Shown one piece after another: positions 1 through 11,067 of a stretch of 64,000 bases of DNA; within the stretch, counting starts at the first letter, position 1, and each line of letters begins with the position of its first letter. The DNA comes from Hypericum androsaemum (Eukaryota; Streptophyta; Magnoliopsida; Malpighiales; Hypericaceae), in contig OZ023192.1 of NCBI GenBank assembly GCA_963995505.1, forward strand, positions 9,841,001 to 9,905,000, written 5' to 3'. The position numbers and the translations under genes are program-made. Under the pieces are notes generated by a model. It was not told where the DNA came from, did no database searches, and worked only from the letters and a program-made list of their open reading frames with translations.

Positions 1-171
1 AAAGAAAAAACAAAGCCTAAAATGTCGTTAAATTGCCCGAATATTTTAAGAGGCTTGTGTGTAAATGGGTCTTCAAGACAAACTTGACCATGTCAATATC
101 AAACGATATAAAGCTAGACTTGTAACAAAGGATTTTACTCGAAAAAGTGGCATGATTTTAGCGAGACTTTT
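1..171 (+). mobile_element. Ty1/copia reverse transcriptase relic, left part
   Basis: This is the start of a copia-type reverse transcriptase on the + strand, interrupted at 171 by the gypsy element that follows. Readable pieces include CKWVFKT and YKARLVTKDFTRKSG, which match the N-terminal RT region of plant copia elements. The reading resumes at 6760 beyond the gypsy insertion. Frames are broken, so this is a dead copy. The upstream part of the element lies outside the window. Confidence 0.75.
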
Positions 172-887
172 TGATATGAATTCCGTTAGGAATTCACTCG
201 GAAGCTAGATCTTTCTACTTCAAAATGGTGGAGACCTTAACCCATCGTTTGCTTCTTGTGCAAGAACCTTGGTGTTGGTTAACCTCGACCCATTGCTGTA
301 GTGAAACGCGAACCTAAAAATCTGATGTGAATACGCCACAAACGGAGATGTAATTTCAGTTTGATGAGTGAATTGCCTAGCTATGCAATCCAACCCGCAA
401 GAACCAAAGAAATACCAAACTCATGTTTATTTTTAACCAAAAAAAATGCCTTTTATTGAATTCGTAGCCCCCTTATATAGAGGCTAAAATTGACCTGGAT
501 AGACTCCAAAGTCAACAAGATAAGTTCTGTAGAGTTCCAAACTTATCATACTATCTAAACAAGGTCTAAAACGAATGATTATCCTAAGAATTGAAAAATA
601 GAATCATTATTCACTATTGGATAACTATTATTCCTAAAAAATAGCAAATTCTTAAAAGATAGCTAAATCACTCCTAAAAAGTCTCCAAGAGAGTCACAGG
701 CATTAGACTTGTAGATTGTCTTCCAATGGGCTTAGAAAATGTGCTTTGAGCCCAAACCTCCTTAAATAGCCAATTGAACTGAGATTGAAACTTCTTGGCC
801 CTTACCCTTGTAACCAGTCCAATTGGAACGCGAACTGGAATTGTCTCCTCCTTTTGATCTTGTAGCACAATAGACGTGTTCACATCA
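172..887 (-). repeat. 3' LTR of the gypsy element
   Basis: The LTR is about 716 bp and, read on the - strand, begins TGATGTGAACACG and ends ATATCA. It starts directly after the polypurine tract at 888-900. A TATA-like CTATATAAGG lies on the - strand near 470-480. The last part of the polyprotein frame, down to 674, lies inside this LTR. It matches the copy at 6043-6759 with scattered single-base differences. Confidence 0.93.
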
Positions 888-3800
888 TTCCCCTCCTCTT
901 GAAAATGATTTGTCCTCAAATCATCACCTACATCAAATGGGCTCAAGTCAGAAACATTAAAAGTTGCACTCACAGTATACTCACCAGGTAAGTCAAGTTT
1001 GTAAGCATTGTCATTGATGCATTCTAAAACATGGAAGGGACCATCTCCTCGTGGTAGCAACTTGGAATGCCGTTGCGCTGGAAAGCGCTCCTTTCTCATA
1101 TGCAACCAGACCTATTCACCAGGCTCAAAGACTACTTTGTGGCGGCCCTTATTTTCTTGCTTGGCATAGTGCTCAGTTCTTTTCTCAATGTTCATCCGTG
1201 CCTTCTCATGCAGCTGCTTGACAAATTCAGCCTTCTTCGTTCCATCTAAGTTAACATACTCAGTCGATAGTAAAGGTGATAAATCCAATGGAGTAAAAGG
1301 GTTAAAACCATACACGAGTTCAAATGGTAAAAATTGAGTAGCAGAATGGACAGATCGATTATATGCAAACTCAACATGTGGCAAACATTCTTCCCAAGTT
1401 GTAATGTTATGCTTAATGAGCGCTCTAAACATAGTAGATAATGTCTTATTCACAACTTTCGTTTGACCATCAGTTTGTGGATGACAAGTAGTAGAGAATA
1501 ACAGTTTGGTTCCTAACTTACACCACAAAGTTTTCCAAAAATAGCTCAAGAACTTAGTATCTCTATCTGAAATGATTGTCCTAGGCATGCCATGCAGCAT
1601 CACGACTTCTCTAAAGAACAAATCAGCAATATGTGAAGCATCATCAGTTTTATGACATGGAATGAAATGTGCCATCTTAGAAAACCTATCCACCACCATA
1701 AAAATTGAATCTCTTCCACGTTTGGTCCTAGGCAAACCTAACACAAAGTCCATGGAAATATCAATCCAAGGTTCCCTAGGTATAGGTAAAGGTGTATACA
1801 AACCGTGGGGCTTCACCTTAGACTTTGCTTACTTACACGTGATGCAACGACCACAAACTCTTTCAATATCTCACTTCATATGCGGCCAGTAGAAATGTTC
1901 TTGTAGGATCGCCAAAGTCTTTGCTATTCCAAAGTGCCCCATTAGTCCACCTCCATGAGATTCCTGTACCAACACTTATCTCATCGAACAATTAGGTATA
2001 CAAAGTTTATTTTCACGAAACAGATATCCCCCATGCCTAAAGAACTTACCAGAAGCAACCTTCTCGGTTTCTCTAAACAACTCACCAAATTCATTATCAT
2101 CGGCATACAACTCCTTAATGTGCTCAAAACCAAGCAACTTTGCATCAAAAGTTGTGATCAAAATGTATCTTCGTGAAAGTGCATCAGCAACTATGTTCTC
2201 CTTACCTTGCTTGTAGCGTATGACATATAGAAACGTCTTAATAAACTCTACCCAGCGTGCATGTCTCTTATTCAGCTTATGTTGACCCTTTAAGTACTTC
2301 AAAGATTCATGATTAGTATGAATCATGAACTCCTTGGGCCACAAGTAATGCTGCCATATCTCCAAAGTTCGAACTAATGCATACAACTCCTTATCATAAG
2401 TTGGGTAATTCAAGGCTGCTCTGCTTAGTTTTTCACTAAAGTAGGCAATTGGTTGTCCTTCTTGCATGAGTACAGTGCCTATTCCAACACCTGAAGCATC
2501 ACACTCAACTTCAAACACTTTAGAAAAGTTAGGTAACGATAATAAAGGGACATTTCTCAACTTCTCCTTGATGAGTTGAAACGCCTTCTCTTGAGCTTCA
2601 CCCCAGCTAAATCCAACGTTCTTCATGATCACTTCAGTAAGTGGTGTGGCTAAACTACTAAAATCTTTCACAAATCGCCTGTAGAAACTAGCTAATGCAT
2701 GGAAACTTCAGACTTTAGCAACGCTCGTGGGACTTGGCCAATCTCGGATTGCACGTATCTTTTCTTCATCAACCTATATTCCTTTAGCACTAACAACAAA
2801 ACCCAAGAACACAAGCTTATCCGTGCAAAAGGTGCACTTTTTCAAGTTAGCAAATAATTGATCTTCCCTAAGTACATTTAGAACAGATTTCAAATGTTCC
2901 ATGTGATCTTCCAAGCTTTTGCTATAAATAAAAATATCATCAAAGTAAACGACTACGAATTTACCAATAAATGGACGTAGCAAATGATTCATGAGTCTCA
3001 TGAACGTGCTAGGAGCATTAGACAAACCAAATGGCATGACCATCCACTCATAAAAACCATATTTCGTCTTAAAGGCTGCTTCCACTCATCTCCTTCTTTT
3101 ATTCGGATTTGATGATATCCACTTTTCAAATCAATCTTAGAAAATACACTAGATCCATGTAACTCATCTAACATGTCATCTAAACGAGGGATAGGATGTC
3201 GATATTTTACCGTTATGTTATTGATGGCTTGGCAATCAACGCACATCCTCCATGATCCATCCTTCTTGGGCACAAGTAAGACTGGAACGACACGAGGACT
3301 CATGCTTTCTCTTATGTACCCTTTCTCCAATAGCTCGTTAACATGTTGCTCAAGTTCCTTTGTTTCCTCAGGGTTGCTCCTATAGGCTGGTCGGTTAAGG
3401 AATAGCAGCTCCTGGAATGAAGTCAATTTGATGTTCAATCCCTCGGATTGGTGGTAACCCGGGTGGTAACTCGTCGGGGAACACATCTTCAAAATCCTAC
3501 AAGAGAGAAACAACCACACTAGGCAAAGTTGGCTCTAGCTCGTTAGTGTTTAAAAGCGCCTTTTTGTACATAAGTACGATCATTGGCTGTTTTGCAAAAC
3601 ATGCTTGTTTGATATCACTAACTGCCGCATATAAGCTCCTTTTCCACCCCTCGGATTTTCTCTCAATGGCCATTCCTAATTCTATTTTTTTGGCTTCTTT
3701 TGCTTGCTCACTTTTATTCTTTTCATTCCTCATCTCATTGGCCATTTTTCCCATTTTCTTTTCGGCTTCTTTTCTCCTCCCTCTCCTTTTCTCTTGATCA

Positions 3801-5524
3801 ATCTTTCTTTTTTCATCACTTTCTTTTTGTAACTTCAATTGATCTTCAAAAACTTGTTGCGGTGTCTATAGCACCAAGGTGATTACTCGTCGATTGACTA
3901 TGAACGAGTGCTTGTTTGTGTAGACATCATGCTTCACCCTCCTATCAAACTGCCACGGCCTTCCCAATAGTAGATGACCTACTTGCATCAGCACTACATC
4001 ACACAATACTTCATCTTCATAGTTGCCAATTCGGAAAGCCACTAGCACTTGCCCTTCCACTTGTACTTCTCCACTATCATTGAGCCACTATAGCTTGTAA
4101 GGTCTAGGGTGTTTCTTTGTAAGAAACCCCAATTTCTCTACCATGGTAGTGCTTGTAACATTAGCACAACTGGCTCCATCAACAATAACAGTACACACCT
4201 TGTCCTTGCCGTAGCACCTTATATGAAAAATATTCTCCTGTTGCACTACGTCATCTCCTTCTCTTGCTTGCAAGCTCAAAGCCCTTCTTGTCACCAAAGT
4301 TAGTGCCTCGGTAGCTATGAATTCTTCTTCTGAGAGATCTTCTAATGAGGGCATGCCTTCGCTGCCCGAATCTTCTCCTTCGGTCTTGACTTCCCCATTA
4401 TCTCTAATCACCATGCTTTACTTGTTAGGACATTGGCTTGCTATGTGTCCCCGTCTTTGATACTTAAAGCACTTGATATCATGGATTCTTGTAGCAGGGG
4501 CTTCTGCCTTCGTTTGAAAATTATTGTTAGAGCTTTCGGTCTTGTGCTGTACTTTGATTGCCTGTGGCTTGTCAAACTTTTTTGCGAAGTTTGGCTTCCA
4601 AGAGGTAGCACTAGATGTTGATCGTGTTCCTCCCCCTCTCTTCATTTGCGTCTCTATCTTGATTGCCATATGCACCATGTCTTCTAATTCAACGTAGTGT
4701 TGCAACTCCACTTTGTCTTGGATTTCAGAGTATAATCCATTCAAGAACCTGGCCATGGTGGCTTCCCGATCTTCCTCCATGTTGGCTCGTATCATGGCAA
4801 TGGCTTCCCGATCTTCCTCCATGTTAGCTCGTATCATGGCAATCTCCATCTGCTTGAAATAATTTTCCACGCTTAAATTCCCTTGTCGAAGTCCCTGTAA
4901 CTTCTTGTAAAGCTCCCGATAGTAATGACTAGGAACAATACATTTCCTCATCACTACTTTCATCTATTCCCACGTCTCTATAGCATAATCTTCATTTCGT
5001 CTTCTGCTGGTGACATGCTGATCCTACCAAGTGATAGCATAGTCAGTAAATTCAGTTACAGCTAGCTATACCTTCTTTGCTTTGGAATAACTATGACAAT
5101 CAAAGACAAACTCAATCTTCTTCTCCCATTCAAGATAAGCCTCCAGATCAGATCGACCTGCAAAGGAAGGTATCTTTAGCTTGATGCTTCCCAAGCTGTC
5201 ATCTCCACTTCGCCTTGCTTCTCTAGGTTGACGCTCATTCCTTAATCTTCTAGTATTCCTTGTGGAACCCACATCCTCATCGTCATCAAAATCAACTTCA
5301 TCACCACTCACTCCTCCCTTTGGTGGTGTTCCTCTTCTTTGGGCGTTAGGTGCTCCCCGTGGCTGGCTAGTACGTGAATTCTCTATCGCGTCCATGCGTT
5401 GGTGTATCTGTTCTACCTCCGCTCTCATCAATTGCTGGAACCTTCTCATCAAAGCATCCACGAACACTTTTGTGTCAACATTGCCCAAAGTTCCTTCTCT
5501 TTCCCTTTCGTTGTCTTGAGACAT
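674..5524 (-). pseudogene. gag-pol polyprotein of the gypsy element, inactivated
   Basis: One long frame can be followed from ATG at 5522-5524 to 674, interrupted by several stop codons and by one pair of frameshifts. In order: gag (about 5524-4400, ending in a zinc-knuckle-like CFKYQRRGHIASQC whose first CxxC is altered), protease (VDGASCANV near 4200), RT (about 3400-2770, catalytic YFDD near 2945), RNase H ([10 protein letters not shown] near 2500), and integrase with an HHCC-type finger (about 1980-1830) and DDE residues in SMDF, SDRDTKF and VEFAYN. The region 3085-3390 is in another frame: an extra base near 3398 and a missing base near 3083 bracket it. Several stops look like CAG to TAG or TGG to TAG changes. 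The lysine-rich stretch at 3650-3840 links protease and RT. Confidence 0.9.
888..900 (-). other. Polypurine tract of the gypsy element
   Basis: On the - strand the sequence reads AAGAGGAGGGGAA immediately before the 3' LTR TG. It primes plus-strand DNA synthesis in retroelements. Here it is also translated, as part of FQEEGN in the pol frame. Confidence 0.85.
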
Positions 5525-6029
5525 GTTTCTGCAAAAAGTGGTTAGATAAAAAAAATAATGGACCTCACCAATTCACTCTCTTACATGTTTACTCTCAAGA
5601 TGTGTTGCACTCAGTTTCTCTCGTGTTTAACTCAAATATTTGGCTCTTATTCACTCTAATATGCTCACCACTCTTGCCTTTTTTTTCCACTCGATGGTAC
5701 TCTTTTGTTTTTGCTGAGCTAGTAATGGCTTAGCTTGGTCTTCAAGGGATCTCAAGGATATTACTTCTTGTACCAGGTTTGACCTAAAAAAAAGGTTCGT
5801 ACAATTTCTTTTTTTCTTTTTTTTCAATTCTGATCTTCTTGAGTCACGAAATTGCACTATCCAATACTTCTAGTCCTACTTGAATTTTGATTCTACTAAT
5901 CCTACTAGAATTCTGATTTCTTTTTTTTAATCAGAATATATGACTTAGAACACTAAAGTCACGAATCTGAAATACAAAATAAATAAAGATAATAAATGTA
6001 AAGATAGAAGGTCTAAAGTAGAACCTAAA

Positions 6030-6041
6030 CTCTGATACCAA
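6030..6041 (-). other. Primer-binding site (initiator Met tRNA)
   Basis: On the - strand the 5' LTR end ATATCA is followed, after a 1-2 base spacer, by TGGTATCAGAG, the usual complement of the 3' end of plant initiator methionine tRNA. This fixes the LTR boundary and the element's orientation. Confidence 0.88.
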
Positions 6042-6042
6042 C

Positions 6043-6759
6043 TGATATGAATCCCGTTGGAAATTCACTCGGAAGCTAGATCTTTCTACTTCAAAATGGT
6101 GGAGACCTTGACCTGTCGTTTGCTCCTTGTGTAAGAACCTTGGTGTTGGTTAACCTCGACCCATTACTGTAGTGAAACGCAAACCTAAAAATCTGATGTG
6201 AATACGCCACAAACGGAAATGTAATTTTCGTTTGATAAGTGAATGGCCTAGCTAAGTAATCCAACCCGCAAGAACCAAAGAAATACCAAACTCACGTTGA
6301 TTTTTAACCCAAAAAAATTGCCTTTTATTGAATTCGTGGCCCCCTTTATATAGAGGCTAAAACTGACCTGGTAGACTCCAAAGTCAACAAGATAAGTTTT
6401 GTAGAGTTTCAAACTTATCATACTACCTAAATAAGGTCTAAAATGAATGATTATCCTAAGAATTGAAAAATAAAATTATTATCCACTATTGGATAACTCT
6501 TATTCCTAAAAAATAGCAAATTCCTAAAAGATAGCTAAATCACTCCTAAAAAGTCTCCAAAAGAGTCACAGGCATTAGACTTGTAGATTGTCTTCCAATG
6601 GGCTTAGAAAATGTACTTTGAGCCCAAACCTCCTTAAACAGCCCATTGAACTCAGATTGAAACTTCTTGGCCCTTGCCCTTGTAACCGGTACAATTGGAA
6701 CGCGAACTGGAATTGTCTCCTCCTTTTGATCTTGTAGCACAATGGACGTGTTCACATCA
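6043..6759 (-). repeat. 5' LTR of the gypsy element
   Basis: This 717-bp LTR pairs with 172-887. Because the LTR contains the end of the pol frame, an ORF remnant (6546-6755) encoding the same C-terminal TRARAKKFQS-type segment appears here without the rest of pol. A TATA-like stretch is present near 6355 on the - strand. Confidence 0.93.
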
Positions 6760-8075
6760 CTTTTTCATCAGTCTCTAATATAGACTCTTTAAGTATAATT
6801 ATAGCATTAATTGACTTATTATGGTTTGGCGTTACATTAAATAGATATGAAACCTTTAAGAGAAAAATTATATGAATCAACCCAAAGGGTTTGAGGTTGA
6901 AAGAAAAGAATGATTGAAGTGTAGGCTTAAGATATCAATATATGGACTTAAATTTTCTTTCTAACAAATGTATGTCAATTTTAACAATACTATTATGTCT
7001 TTTAGTGTTAAAGAAAATATCGTTGATCGATGTGTATACCAAAAAGTTAGCAGGGGAGCAAATATTTGTTAAGTCATATGTTGATGATATTTTACTTGCT
7101 ACAATTAGTTTAAGAATTTTATGCGAGACTAAAGATTTTATCTTATTAAGTTTTGAGATGAAAGATTGAGTTGAACCAACCTATGTGATTGGAATAGAAA
7201 TATTTCATAATAGTTCACAAGTTTGCTATAATTGCCGCTGAAAAAAAAATTAGTCTCATTAACTTGATGCTAAATATTACATGCTCATGTATAGTAGATA
7301 ACACATTAAAGTTACATATACTTGGATTCATAGTTGCCTTGTTTCTATTTTAAAAGGCAATATTATGGAAGATTGCTAAGCAATCTATTATTGGCATTGC
7401 TAAATATAGAAATTTTGGTGATTGACACTCTGAGCTCACTGATATGTTCTGAAATAAATTGTCATTTTTCTTATTTTATTAATGATGTATATATTATGAT
7501 TTTATGAAAAAAATAAGAAAGTCTCTATAAGACATTATTGTGGACCATTTGGTTATATATGCCATTTATTGGTTTAGTATGTTGTGTTGCTAGTATCATA
7601 GTTATTGAAGAGAGTACGTTCCATAAATGACGAATAACCAGTATAGCTTGTATTTAGTTGCTTACCATATGATGACATTATGATTGTAGACTTTGAGTTG
7701 AGATTGCTTGTATTGTGCACCTTATGTTATACTATTAACCTATATTCGAGTCTAATGGGAGAATGTAAGATTTATTTATTAATTCTTATTAAAGTGGCTC
7801 TCATATGGTTGGATTCTATCATCGGTCGTTATCAGGAGTAAGAGTCCTATTATGATTATGATTATTAGTTTAATCTCAGCCATCTATTAAGAACTTGATG
7901 GACGTGCCCAATTGCTTCTAGATATATAACTTGGTCCTCTCTGTGCTTATAAAAAGATGCTAATGCTATCCATCTGTGGGTATCACTAAACGATAGGAAA
8001 GAGAGAGAAACCAAGCTATGACGACAATGAGAATTTCGACTACGTGGATATCAAGTACGTGGTTTCTCGACATCA
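6760..8075 (+). mobile_element. Ty1/copia relic, right part, with probable 3' LTR
   Basis: Continuation of the copia relic that begins at 1. It reads on the + strand as degraded RT (MNQPKGFEVE near 6870; the catalytic motif YVDDILLAT near 7080; SFEMKD followed by YVIGIEIF) and then an RNase H scrap near 7365-7430 (WKIAKQSIIGIA). A purine run at 7755-7763 is followed by TGTAAGATTT, a plausible 3' LTR start at 7764, with a TATA-like TTATAAAAAG near 7948. The LTR end near 8075 is only approximate. Many stops and frameshifts are present. Confidence 0.7.
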
Positions 8076-8261
8076 ACCAATCCGGTACACTTCTACTTAT
8101 TGTTTATATAATTAATTTTATAATTTATTTCGGCAAAGGAAAAATGCTAGTATTTTAATGCCACTAATTGAATGTATGGGACACAGAAAGGTGGTCAAAA
8201 AAGGTAAAAATCCCCACATTTGGATGAAAACCCTAAGGAGGCCAAAAAAGAAGAAGATAAA

Positions 8262-8840
8262 AGACACTTTAGTATCATGTATTATGAAAAATAGACACTT
8301 TGTACTCTGTGTTATGAAAATATTCATTTTAGTATTCTGTATTATGTAAAATAGACACTTAAAATCCTCTTCTCATGTAACCTTTGACTTTCGTTGATTT
8401 GGCAATGATGGCATGGCATAAGCTTGTAGACATGGGACAAATAGATGACATGTCAAGTAATACTAAAAATTACAAAATACCCTCATGCTAGAATTAAAAA
8501 AAATTAAGGGTTAGCATCCGAATAATTCGAATCCAAACTATTCAAAAATTTTATTATCCGTATATCCGATATAATTATTTAACTATATGAATCCTAATAG
8601 TGAATTATCTGATATCCGAACTTTTTTCGGATTTGGATACAGATAATCTGAATTAACCGAATTGTGCCATGTCAGCAAGCTTAAGCCATGTCATCATTGC
8701 TACGTCAACAAAAGTGAAAGCTTATATGAGAAAATGGTCATAAATATCTATTTTACATAATACAGAGTACTAAAGTAGATATTTTTATAATATAAGGTAC
8801 AAAATGTCTATTTCACATAATATAGGGTATTATAAAAAAA
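8262..8840. mobile_element. Foldback / MITE-like element with long inverted repeats
   Basis: The sequence at about 8270-8455 is repeated in inverted orientation at about 8660-8832. Shared blocks include CTGTATTATGTAAAATAGA and a segment around AAGCTTG with GCAATGATG. Within each arm the phrase 'tattatg..aaatagaca' recurs, so the arms are internally repetitive. The AT-rich centre (8500-8640) has no gene. Exact ends and a target-site duplication were not resolved, so the superfamily is open. Confidence 0.7.
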
Positions 8841-9560
8841 ACAATCTTCGGTCGTCGCCACTAGCGAGCAAAGTCTCCCCCTTTTTGTTTGATGCTTACT
8901 TGGGTACCAATCTCCGAAGACTTCCAGGCACAAGTCAAGCCGTACATTGTATAGGAAACCGCAGCAACAATAAAATAAAATAAAGTAAAAAAGGAAGGAA
9001 GAAAATGACGGCCCACCAAAATATGAGAAATATGTTTCACTCGTTTCTACTCCCATAAATGTAACCATACCTTAATAAATTATATTTATTCTCGTATAAA
9101 TTAACGCATAAATATTTTTTTTCTGAAATCTAGATTTTATGACATTTATTATAAAAATATATAAGATTATTAATTTTCCAACTCAAAATTAGACATTAGT
9201 ATTTCATACCATTAAACGACAAGGTGACGATGCGTGATTTTGTTTTTTAATAGTTTGAAATATCAATATTATTTTGTAATCCTCACATAAAAAACTCGCA
9301 AAACCTAAATAAGGTCGAGTCATAAGCTGATTTGAAGCCTCAAAAATTCTTACCATACCCTACGGTTCCTGCCTTTATTTAAAGCTTCCAAAATAAAGAA
9401 AAAGACAGGCGCCACCTGGAATAATTAACAAGAGAGAAACGTCCCTTCAGTCCCAAAATTCCAGGGACACGGATTCCGCATTTTATTAAATAAAAAACTA
9501 GACTACCAAAAAAATAAATAAATAACCGAATCAAGAATTAGCCCCAACCAAAGCATTCTT
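8841..9560. other. AT-rich upstream region of the JmjC gene
   Basis: No coding sequence, RNA gene or clear transposon is visible here. The stretch lies directly upstream of the inferred first exon of the demethylase gene and so should contain its promoter. I see no unambiguous TATA box at a fixed distance. Confidence 0.5.
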
Positions 9561-9594
9561 CCCCCCCCCCCCCCCCCCTCTCTCTCTCTCTCTC
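9561..9594. repeat. C18 then (TC)8 microsatellite near the JmjC gene start
   Basis: A run of 18 C residues (9561-9578) is followed by eight TC units (9579-9594). It lies about 50 bases upstream of the probable first splice donor at 9646 of the demethylase gene, so it is in the core promoter or 5' UTR. Pyrimidine-rich CT tracts are common near plant transcription starts. The complement is a GA repeat, a possible binding site for GAGA-binding (BPC) proteins. Confidence 0.9.
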
Positions 9595-11067
9595 GCTTCG
9601 GTTTGCGATCGCTCTTCGTACCTAAGAAGGTGGAGAGCATCGAAGGTATTTACTTATCTCATCCTCTGCCTTAATTTAATTTAATTCAATATACCTTGGA
9701 AAAATATGATGATTATGAAAGAAAACGAATATAATCCGTTTGATTGCCGTTTCTTGTTTCTCCGATCGTCGAATGTCGACTTGTTCGTGGTCTCTGGTAG
9801 CGATTTTTCGAGCAATTATCATGGACAAGAAGCGGTTAGGTTTGGTGTCGTCGTCCTTGCGTTGTGGAAGATAGGGTTTAATGTTCAATATTGTTTGTAT
9901 GTGTGTTCAATAATGATTCTTGTGAATTTTCAAACTGTGGAGACCTTTCCCGCGTCGAGGTCTTGTTTTTGTAGCGAGCCACGGCTGATCAAGGCGTCTA
10001 ATGGAGGGGACATTTGACTTGGAGGGGACAGGAACTCGAGGAGGAGTCTCTCCCTGTTTGATTGATTCTTGTGGATTTGGTTATTAGTGGATTGGTTTGG
10101 TTGTGGAGTTAATTGGTCAGTGTTGTAGGGAAGAAGTTAGGCAAGCTCCCGCACCCGGTTTATGCAAGAGTGGTGCCCGGAATATAATGGTTACGCAGAG
10201 TTGATATTGACGATGGAGCTCTGTTTTTCACTTCTGTGAACAAATTTGGTGATATGCAGGAGGACACTTGGAAACAACAAAATCTAATACGAGGCTGCAC
10301 CTGATTTAAGTAGATTGTTCACTTGTTGTTCGTCTTGGAATTCCCATTTGTATATGGGATAGGAGCCTCCATTGATTTAAAAAATTGAAGTAATGGTTAT
10401 AAGATGTGTTTTCATGAACGTGTTGCCTGCTCTCTGTTGTTAAAGGGACTGTACTGATATCTGTGTGGCATTGGTAGAGAGAAGTCACTTGGCATGGATT
10501 TTCCAGTATTGTTATAGTTAAGAGTGATAACCACGTGACTGTTCGGTACGTGAAACCAAAATGGTTTATTTGCCCTTTTACCTATTAAGAAAATCGGTTG
10601 AATTGGGTAGAAAGTTTCAGTCACCTTTTTGTTGTTCCTTGAAAGCAGTCATGTTCTTAGAAATAACAGAATGTAGTTTAATCTGGGTAGGGGTGGAGAG
10701 TTTATAACTAACTTCATTTGCTATTCAATGGCAAGAAGAGGTGAGAAGTGGTTTCGGAGAGAAGTTATTTGGAACAACTAAGCTGGAAAAATCTGTGAAT
10801 TTATGTTTATCAAAAAATGATGTACCAATAGAGTTGAGTCATTTATCAGAGCAACAGGGTAGACTAAAATCATGCCACTATAGGTCTGAAATATTCTGAA
10901 TATATTGGATTGTTTTTCTTCTTTTACTCGTTGGGACTATTGATTTCTTTCCAATTTTGTGCTAATTTTCAGTTGTTATTTGACTTACCTTTATGATGTT
11001 ATCTAAGGCTTTGGCAGTTTGGTTTATGTTGAATCATCATTATACATTTGTTAACTTGCAGAGAAGG
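9595..11067 (+). other. Inferred 5' UTR exon and 5' UTR intron of the JmjC gene
   Basis: The intron acceptor TTGCAG at 11056-11061 is followed six bases later by the chosen ATG (11068). A plausible donor is AAG/GTATTT at 9645/9646, downstream of the CT tract. That would give a leader intron of about 1.4 kb. No conserved protein can be read in between. The open frame extends upstream to 10993, but that part precedes the acceptor and looks intronic. Confidence 0.5.

Larger units (their letters stand above)
172..6759 (-). mobile_element. Complete Ty3/gypsy LTR retrotransposon
   Basis: The element has two LTRs (172-887 and 6043-6759), a primer-binding site complementary to initiator Met tRNA, a polypurine tract and a gag-pol reading frame, all on the - strand. 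It is flanked by the exact 5-bp duplication CTTTT at 167-171 and 6760-6764. It inserted into a copia reverse transcriptase. Pol order is protease, RT, RNase H, integrase, as in Ty3/gypsy. The C-terminus has a GPY/F-like module and no chromodomain that I can see. The frame runs through the polypurine tract into the LTR, an arrangement described for CRM-type chromoviruses, but lineage assignment is tentative. Nonsense codons and two frameshifts make it non-autonomous now. Confidence 0.95.

Noticed and set aside
6942..7169. Free-standing 75-residue membrane-like ORF
   Set aside because: It contains YVDDILLAT and SFEMKD and is the copia RT core.
10993..11067. Upstream in-frame ATG codons extending the demethylase ORF
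   Set aside because: The stretch precedes a good acceptor (TTGCAG at 11056-11061), is AT-rich with no family similarity, and the ATG at 11068 directly follows the acceptor.
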